In this document: positions 6,511 to 14,900 of the stretch, one piece after another
Position numbering within the stretch: the stretch's first letter is position 1
How the letters are laid out: each line of letters starts with the position of its first letter
NCBI GenBank assembly: GCA_002441465.1
Contig: DJWE01000012.1
Location: forward strand, 1-33,629
DNA from: Propionibacteriaceae bacterium UBA6238
Lineage (GTDB): Bacteria > Actinomycetota > Actinomycetes > Propionibacteriales > Propionibacteriaceae
Reading direction: 5' to 3'
DNA length: 33,629 nucleotides
Made by a program: the position numbers and the translations under genes
The notes under the pieces: generated by a model
The model's input: the letters and a program-made list of their open reading frames with translations, nothing else
Database searches by the model: none
Told to the model about the DNA's origin: nothing

Positions 6511-7925
6511 CCAAAGACCAGACTCCCGGCCATACCGGGGTCGACGAACGCGCGGCGAGCGGCAGTTTCGGAGCCTTTCGAGCTCAGCTGGCGGGCCTGG
6601 CGCGGGTGTGGCCGGTTCTGTTGATCTGCACTCTTCTCGGCTTGGCCGGCGCACTGGTGATCAACCAGGTGAGCCAACCCAAGTACGAGGCCGACCTGAC
6701 CTTCTTCGTCGCAACCTCCGGCACCAATGCCACCACAGCCCTTCAGGCTGATGAGTTCGCCCAGCGACGGATCAACTCCTACGTCGGCGTGATCAACTCA
6801 GAGCTGTTCGCGAAGACGATTATTCAGGACACCGGCATCTCGATGGCGCCGGAGGACGTCACCGCGATGATCAGTGCATCCGTTGATCCCGACACCGTGC
6901 TCCTGGACGTGACCGTCACTGACGTCGACCCTGATCGCGCCGAGCAAGTGGCCGGGTCCATCGCTCGCAGCCTCGACACGGTGATCGGGGAGGTCGACAA
7001 CCGCGAGAACAAGTCCCAGGTCGCGCTGCGGGTGATCTCGGGCCCGACTCTGAACCCGATCCCGGTGAGCCCGCGAACGACGCTCAACCTCGCGCTGGGG
7101 GGAGCGCTCGGCGTTGCGCTCGGGATCGGCATCGCACTCGCCATCCAGCAGTTCGACACATCGTTCCGTAACCGGGACCGGCTGGCCGCGGTGGTGGGAG
7201 CGCCGACCCTGGCCGTGCTCAGCGCCGATCCCGCGGCGCGCACCGATCCGGTGCTCAGCGCCCAGGACAACAAGACCAGACGCGCGGAAGGCTATCGCCA
7301 GCTGCGCACCAGCCTGCGCTTCGTGAACGCGACCAACCCGGTTCGGGCTCTCGTGGTCACCTCTTCGGTCGAGGGCGAGGGCAAGACCACGACCGCGATC
7401 AACCTTGCCCAGACGTTCAGCAAGGCGTCGGTGAAAACCCTGCTGGTGGACGCCGACCTACGCCGGCCGAAGCTGGAACACCACCTCGACCTGGAAAGTT
7501 CAGCCGGGCTGACCACGGTGCTCCTGGGCGACGCGTCCTGGTCGGAGGTCGTCCAGGACTGGGGCCCCGACCACCTCACCGTTCTGGCCAGCGGCCCGAT
7601 CCCGCCCAACCCGAGCGAACTGCTCAGCTCCGAGGCGATGAGCCAGTTCATGGCGGAGGTCCGCGACGAGTTCGAGATGGTGATCATCGACACCCCACCG
7701 CTGCTCCCGGTGACCGACGGCGTCGTGACCGCAGTGTCCGCGGACGGCGTCCTGCTGGTGGTGCGCTACGGGACCACCAAGCAGGATCAGGTGCTCGGCT
7801 CGGTGGAGGCTTTGAACTCGGTGAACGCACGCGTTCTCGGCACTGTGATGACGCGAGCGCCCCAGCACGAGGGTCACGCCTCGTCGTCGTACTACGGGCA
7901 GCGGGACGTCGCTCCGGAGGGCTGA
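6507..7925 (+). CDS. Wzz-domain tyrosine autokinase (BY-kinase), polysaccharide co-polymerase
   Basis: Controls chain length and export of a Wzy-dependent polysaccharide. Residues about 30-210 form the Wzz domain: one span near 36-52, an extracytoplasmic part, and a second span near 190-212. The cytoplasmic kinase has Walker A SVEGEGKTTTA (Lys at 293), Walker A' TLLVDADLRRPK, and Walker B MVIIDTPPLLP. The 472-residue length fits a fused actinobacterial BY-kinase. Tyrosines at the C-terminus are few: only SSSYYGQRD, against the usual cluster, so autophosphorylation may be limited to two sites. It overlaps the upstream gene by four bases and ends three bases before the polymerase gene. The phosphatase at 17043-17627 is the likely counterpart. 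Confidence 0.93.
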   Translation: MTKDQTPGHTGVDERAASGSFGAFRAQLAGLARVWPVLLICTLLGLAGALVINQVSQPKYEADLTFFVATSGTNATTALQADEFAQRRINSYVGVINSELFAKTIIQDTGISMAPEDVTAMISASVDPDTVLLDVTVTDVDPDRAEQVAGSIARSLDTVIGEVDNRENKSQVALRVISGPTLNPIPVSPRTTLNLALGGALGVALGIGIALAIQQFDTSFRNRDRLAAVVGAPTLAVLSADPAARTDPVLSAQDNKTRRAEGYRQLRTSLRFVNATNPVRALVVTSSVEGEGKTTTAINLAQTFSKASVKTLLVDADLRRPKLEHHLDLESSAGLTTVLLGDASWSEVVQDWGPDHLTVLASGPIPPNPSELLSSEAMSQFMAEVRDEFEMVIIDTPPLLPVTDGVVTAVSADGVLLVVRYGTTKQDQVLGSVEALNSVNARVLGTVMTRAPQHEGHASSSYYGQRDVAPEG

Positions 7926-7928
7926 TCC

Positions 7929-9224
7929 ATGGGGACCCTGGCGGTCTGGCTGGTCGTGTGCCTGCTCCTGGCCTGGGTGCTGAGGCGGAAGCCGCTGTGG
8001 CTGGTCTCGCTCGTCTTCGTGCTGTGGACGGCACTTCCTGCTGTGGCCGGCTATCGGCTCAACGGCCTCGGCGTCCGTTCGCCGCTGGGTTTCCATCCGG
8101 CGACGTGGCTGGCGCTGGCGACCGTCCTGGTGCAGCTGCTGTGGAATCCGCGACCGCTCCTGCGGAGTGTGTCGCGGCATCCCTACATCGGCCTGGTCGC
8201 GGCGGTGTTCGTGTTCGGCGCTGCGATCACCAGCGTGTTCTCCGACACGGGTGGAACCCGGCTGCTCGCAGACCAGATCGTGGCGCCGTTGCTGCTGGCC
8301 CTCCTGATCGTCGCGCACGCCGATCGCGCGGGCCAGCTCCTGCTACGCAACGTCGTCCTGGCAGGTGCTGCGGCCCAGGCGCTGCTCTCGCTGGTGCAGA
8401 CGGCGCTCGGCTCGGTGATCTTCTTCGCCGACGACTACGCGACCAACTCCTGGTTCAACACGGTCTGGTTCGACCGGTGGATGGGCACAACGGACAGTCC
8501 GCTGATCCTCTCGCTGCTGCTGTGCACGGCTGCGGCGCTCACCCTGGGGCTTCGCTCGAACCTGCTCCGATTCTCGCTTCTGGTTCTGTTCAGCGCCTCG
8601 ACGCTGGTCACCCAGAGCAGGCTCGGCGGGATCGTCATGCTCGCCGTCCTGCTGCTGGCCATCTTCCGAACCCGGACGTCGGTGTGGGCTCGCCTGCTCA
8701 CGGCGGGTGGGCTCGTCATGGCCGCGATCTGGCTGGAGAGCTCAGGCCTGGCCGGCGGCTTGCTGTCGCGGCTCCAGAACGACACCGGATCGAGCCAAGC
8801 CCGCGAGTTGGCCGCTCGGTTCTTCCTCGGCGAGTGGGTCGATGTGTTCCTCAGCGGCCACGGGCTGACCGCGAGCTACCAGATCGCCCGGGACGCGGGT
8901 CTTCAGACCAGCATCGAGAGCTCCGTGTTGATGTACTCCATCGACGTCGGTCTGATCCTCGCGCTGCTCTACTTCGGGGCTCAGGCGTTGATCGTGCTCA
9001 ACTACGGCCTGCGCGGGTGGCTGCCCGGGGTGTTCATCGCTGGGGTGATCGTCTTCACGCTCCAGAACGGATCCAGCGCCTTGGCGTTCGCCAATCTCAC
9101 CGGCACGCTCACCTGGCTGGTGCTGGGGCTCGCCATGGCCGGGCACGCAACCCGGAACCAGACGGACGCTCAGCGCGCCGGGGCCCCTGCGGCGGTCAGT
9201 GTCGCGGCGTCGGTTTCGTCGTAG
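7929..9224 (+). CDS. Wzy-like O-antigen ligase/polymerase family membrane protein
   Basis: A 431-residue polytopic protein with roughly ten to twelve hydrophobic segments, starting WLVVCLLLAWVL and ending LTWLVLGLAMAG, with a long external loop around residues 275-325. That layout is typical of Wzy/WaaL proteins, which polymerise lipid-linked repeat units outside the membrane. Sequence motifs in this family are weak, so the call rests on topology and on its position directly after the BY-kinase (3-bp gap). The ATG at 7929 follows a purine-rich GGAGGG. Its last 55 bases overlap the convergent glycosyltransferase gene at 9170-10069. Confidence 0.8.
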   Translation: MGTLAVWLVVCLLLAWVLRRKPLWLVSLVFVLWTALPAVAGYRLNGLGVRSPLGFHPATWLALATVLVQLLWNPRPLLRSVSRHPYIGLVAAVFVFGAAITSVFSDTGGTRLLADQIVAPLLLALLIVAHADRAGQLLLRNVVLAGAAAQALLSLVQTALGSVIFFADDYATNSWFNTVWFDRWMGTTDSPLILSLLLCTAAALTLGLRSNLLRFSLLVLFSASTLVTQSRLGGIVMLAVLLLAIFRTRTSVWARLLTAGGLVMAAIWLESSGLAGGLLSRLQNDTGSSQARELAARFFLGEWVDVFLSGHGLTASYQIARDAGLQTSIESSVLMYSIDVGLILALLYFGAQALIVLNYGLRGWLPGVFIAGVIVFTLQNGSSALAFANLTGTLTWLVLGLAMAGHATRNQTDAQRAGAPAAVSVAASVSS

Positions 9225-10069
9225 ACCTGGGAGATCCATCGGTCGTTTGCGCCCTCGGCCACGTTCTCGTTGACCAACCCGACCTCCTGAGTGCCGGGGA
9301 TGAACGGGAAGTGGTGCGGTACCGGGCGCACCTGGCGAATCGGAATACCCGCCCGCAGGGCGACCCAGTGCAGCCACACGTCGTCGGCCTTCGGCGTGGT
9401 CGCCATGAATGCCGTCCCTCTGCGCCGGAGCTCCTCAAGCATGGTGGGCGGATACAGGACCCCCGATACCCCGGTGGCGAAGTTCGTCACTGTGGCCTGT
9501 GTGCTCCGGCAGTTCGGCCAGGTCGAGTACGGCGCCACGCCGGTGCCCCGTGTGGCTACGACGAACGCCCGGTGACAGCAGACCTCGCCGGGGTGGTCGT
9601 TGGCGGTGGCGAGCAGGTCCGCCAGCCAGCGGCGTGGGTAGATGATGTCATCGTCGGCGGTCACCAGGGGGAGTCCGGCGACTCCGTCCAGCGACAGGCT
9701 GGGGTAGTACTTGGTGTGCGGGCCAAGGTTGTCGGTGAGACGGATCTCCAGCCCGCGTCCTTCCAGACGCCGCAGCGAGGCTGGCAGGTTCTCGGTGATC
9801 CGCGGGTCGTCCAGCCACAAGACGATCCGGCGCGGTTTCGCCCTGCCCGTCCCGATCGATTCGATCGCGGCGTACACGACGTCTGCGCGCGCACCGAAAG
9901 TGGTCAGCGATACCACGACCGGTTCGGTCCCGGTCAGCATCGTTCGGGAGTAGCGGTTGCGAGCTCGGTAGCGCGCCAGCAGGACGTGGCTCAGGAGGCG
10001 CTTCGCGCGCTTGCGCGTCATGCGATAGACCCGTCGTAGTGCGCCTCGAACGGCGTTGGCTCGCTCCAT
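9170..10069 (-). CDS. putative glycosyltransferase (GT-A fold)
   Basis: About 299 residues. VVVSLTTFGARADVVYAAI followed by RRIVLWLDDPR, then LPLVTADDDIIYPRRWLADL, is the pattern of a cytoplasmic GT-A-like family often found in capsule and LPS loci; the DDD run is the probable metal site. Near the C-terminus KADDVWLHWVAL supplies further acidic residues. The ATG at 10069 is chosen over a TTG ten codons upstream; neither has a strong ribosome site. It follows the flippase gene by 33 bases on the same strand, probably in one operon. The 3' end overlaps the polymerase gene tail by 55 bp in convergent orientation. Donor sugar unknown. Confidence 0.78.
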   Translation of the reverse strand: MERANAVRGALRRVYRMTRKRAKRLLSHVLLARYRARNRYSRTMLTGTEPVVVSLTTFGARADVVYAAIESIGTGRAKPRRIVLWLDDPRITENLPASLRRLEGRGLEIRLTDNLGPHTKYYPSLSLDGVAGLPLVTADDDIIYPRRWLADLLATANDHPGEVCCHRAFVVATRGTGVAPYSTWPNCRSTQATVTNFATGVSGVLYPPTMLEELRRRGTAFMATTPKADDVWLHWVALRAGIPIRQVRPVPHHFPFIPGTQEVGLVNENVAEGANDRWISQVYDETDAATLTAAGAPAR

Positions 10070-10102
10070 GACCCGCCATTCTCCGGGGTCGGGGGCCAAG
10101 GA

Positions 10103-11620
10103 TCAACTTTGCGGATCGGTTGCGGAGCGTCGGGGCCGAAGGAGGTTCTTCGCCGCGTCGATGGCACGAAGGGTCGCGCGCCGGTGGGCGAGCAGCAGCA
10201 CGCCTGCGCACACGACGAGATAGGCCGTGGTCCCGACGGCCAGGACGGGCAGAGGCGTCTTCAGCCACCACCGGATCAGCAGGTACGCGGCAACCCCCCA
10301 TGCGCCGGCGTGGGCTGGCGGGAGGATTCGACCGAGCTGGGACCGAATCGGCAGCCCGGTGAAGTGATGCTGGATGGCGAGCAGGACCGGGCTGAGGACG
10401 AAGCCGGCCGTCATCAGCCCCACGGCGACCCCCAGCACGCCGAACTGCAGCCCGATCGTGATCCCGCCGAGCTGGACGACGGTGGCGAGGATCTCGTATC
10501 GCATGATCAGCTTCCCCGCTCCCACCGATCGCATCAGCGGGTTGGTGACGTAGAAGACGGTCTCGCGAGCGCCGGCGATCGAGAGCACGGTGAGCACCGG
10601 GGCCGCGGGCAGCCAGCTCGTGCCCAGCACCAACCCGATCAGCTCCGGCGCCGCGACCGCGATCCCAAGCATGGGCGGGATAGCCGCGAACGCCAGCATT
10701 TCCGTGGCCATCAGCAGTCCCGAGGCGAGTTTCTCCTTCTGCTCGCTTACTCGCGAGAAGACGGGAAAGATGACCCGGTTGACGGTCTGGCCGATGAACT
10801 GCACGGGGATGACCAGGACGCGGTACGACATCGAGTAGATCGACAGGGCCGAGACGCCGAGGAATCGGCCCACCAGGACGTTGTCGAGGTTGCGGGAGAG
10901 GAAAGCCAGCGCGTTGCTGCCGAAGATCCGCAGGCTGAACGGCAGGATGTCGACCAGTAGCCTGAATCGGAGATTGGGCCATCCAGGCCTGGCCGCGATC
11001 GTGAGCACGAGTGCGACCAGCGTGTCGGTGATCAGGACCATCCAGGCCATCGACCAGATGCCGGCACCCATCAGCGCAGCGGTGATGCCGGCGGCGGCGC
11101 CGAATACTCCGCCGAGCGCATCGCCGTAGCCGATGCTGCGGAAGCGGAGCTCGCGCTGCAGCAGCGCGCGGGGAGTGATGGCGAGGCCCTTCAGCAGCAG
11201 CCCGGCTCCCAGCACCACGAGCAGCGGAGCCAGCGCAGGCGCGGAGAAGAACGCCGCGACCAGGCCGGAGCCCGCGATCGTGATCGCGGCCAGCAAGGCG
11301 GCACTGAGCAGATTTACCGACGCGATGGCACCGCTGAGCCCGGGGACGAGGGTTGTTCGCTGAACCAGCGCGACCGCCAAACCCTGGTCCAGCAAGAGCG
11401 TGGTGAAGGTCACGTAGACGGTCGCTGCGCTGATCACCCCGTAGGTGTCCGGGCCGAGCACTCGGGCTAGGACGAGGGCCGCCACCATCTGCGGCAATTG
11501 GCGTCCGAGAACGGCTGCAATGCTCCATCGAACCATCGAGAAGGCTCCGCGCCGATTCGGAGTCGAGGTGGTCTCAGGGGTCGTTTGGTTCGCCGCCGCA
11601 GGCTCGTCGGCCGGATTCAT
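10103..11620 (-). CDS. Wzx-type polysaccharide flippase (MOP superfamily)
   Basis: Moves lipid-linked repeat units across the cytoplasmic membrane before polymerisation. The 505 residues have about twelve to fourteen hydrophobic spans; the N-terminal AAVLGRQLPQMVAALVLARVLGPDTYGVISAA is typical of the WzxC/RfbX group, and FLSRNLDNVLVGRFLG is the second conserved block of that group. The ATG at 11620 sits two bases after a GAGGGGGG run; a GTG four codons earlier lacks a ribosome site. A short Pro/Thr-rich cytoplasmic tail leads in. It is first in a minus-strand operon with the glycosyltransferase and is divergent from the giant surface protein gene. Confidence 0.9.
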   Translation of the reverse strand: MNPADEPAAANQTTPETTSTPNRRGAFSMVRWSIAAVLGRQLPQMVAALVLARVLGPDTYGVISAATVYVTFTTLLLDQGLAVALVQRTTLVPGLSGAIASVNLLSAALLAAITIAGSGLVAAFFSAPALAPLLVVLGAGLLLKGLAITPRALLQRELRFRSIGYGDALGGVFGAAAGITAALMGAGIWSMAWMVLITDTLVALVLTIAARPGWPNLRFRLLVDILPFSLRIFGSNALAFLSRNLDNVLVGRFLGVSALSIYSMSYRVLVIPVQFIGQTVNRVIFPVFSRVSEQKEKLASGLLMATEMLAFAAIPPMLGIAVAAPELIGLVLGTSWLPAAPVLTVLSIAGARETVFYVTNPLMRSVGAGKLIMRYEILATVVQLGGITIGLQFGVLGVAVGLMTAGFVLSPVLLAIQHHFTGLPIRSQLGRILPPAHAGAWGVAAYLLIRWWLKTPLPVLAVGTTAYLVVCAGVLLLAHRRATLRAIDAAKNLLRPRRSATDPQS

Positions 11621-11938
11621 CGCCCCCCTCACCGGGTCGTGACACTTCGTCGAATCCTACGGCACGCGTCCCTGTCCCCATTCCGGCCGCGGCAGGCGTG
11701 CTCGGCACGTACGTGATCGTGCTGGGTGGACGGGGGTTCGCGTCCTGCGGTAATTTAGCGCTGCTGACATCTGTCACGGGGGTGGATGGAGTCAGCTTGC
11801 GTCAACCGGGGGGGTCGACTGCGGGGACGGCGAGAGCCGGCCGCATTCTGGCGCATTGGATCCTTCCGAATGTCGCAAGCCCGGCAATCCGGGTTTCAAT
11901 CACTCGTCCTAGGACGAGCGTTCATTCGGGGGGATGAC
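11621..11938 (+). other. 318-bp divergent intergenic region with leader palindromes
   Basis: No gene here. From left to right it holds a weak promoter candidate (TGGACG at 11727-11732, 18 bases, TAATTT at 11751-11756), TGACA-TC-TGTCA (11765-11776), a seven-G run near 11810, a CCCGG-CAAT-CCGGG hairpin near 11881, a perfect 16-bp palindrome CTCGTCCTAGGACGAG (11903-11918), and a GGGGGG ribosome site just before the ATG at 11939. The long structured leader suggests post-transcriptional control of the giant protein. Confidence 0.5.
11903..11918. promoter_or_regulatory. 16-bp perfect palindrome near the giant-gene start
   Basis: CTCGTCCTAGGACGAG reads the same on both strands and lies 20 bases upstream of the start codon. 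It could form a hairpin next to the ribosome site or serve as an operator within the transcribed leader. Confidence 0.35.
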
Positions 11939-14900
11939 ATGACACGAAGGCATTTGACGTTGGGTCGAGGCGTGGCCTCGATCATCGCGGGAGCTCTGAT
12001 CGCGACATTCGCGCAGTTCCCGGGCGTCGCGCAGGCGGACACCAAACCGCTCAATGAATCGGATCCGACGACTCCGGTGACGGTGTCGACGGATCCGCTG
12101 CCCACGACCCAGATCGACGGGGTGGCGTGGACGCAGCTGGTGGTCGGCAACACCGTCTACGTCGGCGGAAGCTTCACCACCGCCCGTCCGGCGGGCGCGG
12201 CCGCAGGCACCAACACGGTGACCCGGTCGAACCTGTTGGCCTACAACCTGACCACGGGTGTACTCAGCACCACCTGGGCGCCGTCCACCAACGGTGATGT
12301 GCTGACCATCACGGCGTCACCGGACAAGTCCCGGATCTACATCGGCGGCAGCTTCACTCAGGTGAACGGCTCGATCCGGAACCGGATCGCGGCGCTCGAC
12401 CCGACCACGGGTGCGCTGGTCGGCTCGTTCCAGCCGAAGCCCGACGCCTCGGTCAAGGCGATCGTCGCGACCTCGTCCACGGTGTACTTCGGTGGCGTGT
12501 TCGCCAGTGTCGGCGGCGTCGCGCGGACCAAGGTCGCCGCGGTCCAGGCGTCCGACGGTTCGCTGTTGAGCTGGGCCCCGGCGCTCGCCGGAGGCAACGT
12601 CAACGCCCTGGCCTTCTCACCGGACGGTGCCAAGCTCGCCCTCGGTGGATCGTTCACCTCTGCGAACGGCTCCAGCAACCCTGGCTACGGTCTCGCCTTC
12701 ATCGATCCGTCGACCGGAGCCTCGCTCGCCATGCCGGCCAACAGCCTCGTCCGCAACGGCGGGTCGAACGCGGCGATCACCTCGTTCTCTTCTGATAGCG
12801 ACAGTCTCTATGCGAGTGGTTACGTCTTCGGCTCCGGAGGGAACCTCGAGGGCACCACACGAATCGACTGGGGCTCGGGCAGCACGGTCTGGGTCGAGGA
12901 CTGCCACGGCGATACCTACAGCAACTATCCGATGGGCGACGTCATCTACACCGTGAGCCACGCGCACTACTGTGGCAACCTGCAGGACGGGTTCCCGCAG
13001 ACCTCGCCGCAGTGGACGTTCCACTGGGCGAACGCCTTCACCAAGGCCGTGACAGGCACGCTGAAGGCCGACCCGTATGGGTACTACAACTGGGTCGGCA
13101 CGCCCGCCCCGTACCTGCAGAAGTGGCTGCCGAACCTGACCAGCGGCACCTACACCGGCCAGGGTCAGGCCGGTTGGACCGTGAGCGGCAACAGCGACTA
13201 CGTGGTGATCGGCGGCGAGTTCCCGCGGGCAGCCGGAGGCGGCACCACCCAGCAGGGCCTGGTGCGCTACGCGGTCCGGTCGATCGCGCCGAACAAGATC
13301 GGGCCCGAGGTCACCGGCTCGAAGTTCAACCCGACGCTGTCCTCGTTCGTCAGCGGTGAGGTCCGAATCGGCTGGACGGCCAACTGGGACCGTGACAACG
13401 AAAACCTCACCTATACGGTGATCCGCGACGGGATCACGGCGAGCCCGGTGTACACGGTGACTCAGGCGTCCTCGGAGTGGTCGCGACCGGCGATGGGCTA
13501 CATCGACACGGGCCTGACTCCGGGTCAGACCTACCGTTACCGAGTCTTCGCTACGGATCCATGGGGAAACCAGGCCAGGTCTGACACGGTCTATGTGACC
13601 GCGAGCGCGAGCGGAGCGTTGTCCAACTACGCCCTGGCGACCCGTGCGGACGAACCGTCCATCTACTGGCGCTTCGGTGAGGTTCCGTCCACGGTCGTGA
13701 ACGACTGGGCCGGCTTCACCAATGCCACGGCCGGCAGCGGCGTCACCGGTGGCCAGGCCGGCGCCATCATCGGCGACTCGGATCCCGCCTCGCTGTTCGA
13801 CGGTTCGACCAGCGGCATGGCCGTGAGCGATGTGTCGGAGCAGGGGCCGGACACCTTCTCGGTGGAAGCGTGGATCAACACGACCACGACCCGCGGTGGC
13901 AAGATCTTCGGCTTCGGTAACGCGAACACCGGCAACAGCAGCAGCTACGACCGGCACGTGTACATGACCAACGCGGGCAAGCTGATCTTCGGGGTCTACC
14001 CGGGCACCGCGCGAACCGTCACGTCGTCGAAGTCGTACAACGACGGCCAGTGGCACCACGTCGTGGCCACCTTGAGTTCTGCAGGCATGGTTCTCTATGT
14101 CGACGGCCAGAAGGTCGGCTCCCGGACAGACACCACCTTCGGCCAGGCCTACGTCGGCTACTGGCGGGTTGGCGGCGACAACCTGGGTGGGTGGACCAGC
14201 GCTCCGAGCAGTGCCTACTTCAACGGCACCATCGATGACGTGGCGATCTACCCGACCGCCCTGTCTGCCTCGACCGTGCGGACCCACTACGTCGACAGCG
14301 GACGCACGTTGCCCGGCATGACCGCGCCGGCGGACGCCTATGGCGCAGCTGTTTACGCGGGGGGACCCGACCTGTACTGGCGGCTCGCGGAGACCAGCGG
14401 CACCACGGTCAACGACACCACGCCCAACCAGCTGCTCGGCTCCTACAACTCCGGAGTGACGCTGGGCGGATCCAGCGCGGTGAACGCGAGTGGCGACACC
14501 TCGGCGACGTTCAGCGGCACCAGCACGGGCACGGCGGCGACGGTCGACTCGTTCACCAACCCGACCACCTACGCCGAGGAGTTGTGGTTCAACACCACGA
14601 CCACCAGGGGCGGAAAGCTGATCGGGTTCAGCAGTTCGCGGACCGGCTCGTCGAGCAGTTACGACCGTCACGTCTACATGCTCAATGACGGGCGGCTGCG
14701 CTACGGGGTCTACACCGGCAGCCAGACCGTGATCGACTCGGCCCAGTCCTACAACGACGGCGCCTGGCACCATCTGGTCGCCCAGCAGAACTCGGTCTCG
14801 GGTATGCAGCTGTGGGTGGACGGCGTGCTCGTGGGCAGCAACCCGCAGACCGGTGCGCAGAACTACACCGGCTACTGGCGAATCGGTGGCGACAACACCT

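Noticed and set aside
7958..10039. A 693-codon plus-strand open frame over the polymerase and glycosyltransferase genes
   Set aside because: Out-of-frame shadow of a membrane protein gene; no hydrophobic spans or motifs in this frame.
9648..11528. A 626-codon minus-strand open frame within the flippase gene
   Set aside because: Frame shadow of the flippase, which has the expected membrane-span pattern in its own frame.
11786..11938. Longer giant-protein start at 11786
   Set aside because: Adds 51 residues ahead of a good signal peptide and lacks a ribosome site; the GGGGGG site directly precedes 11939.
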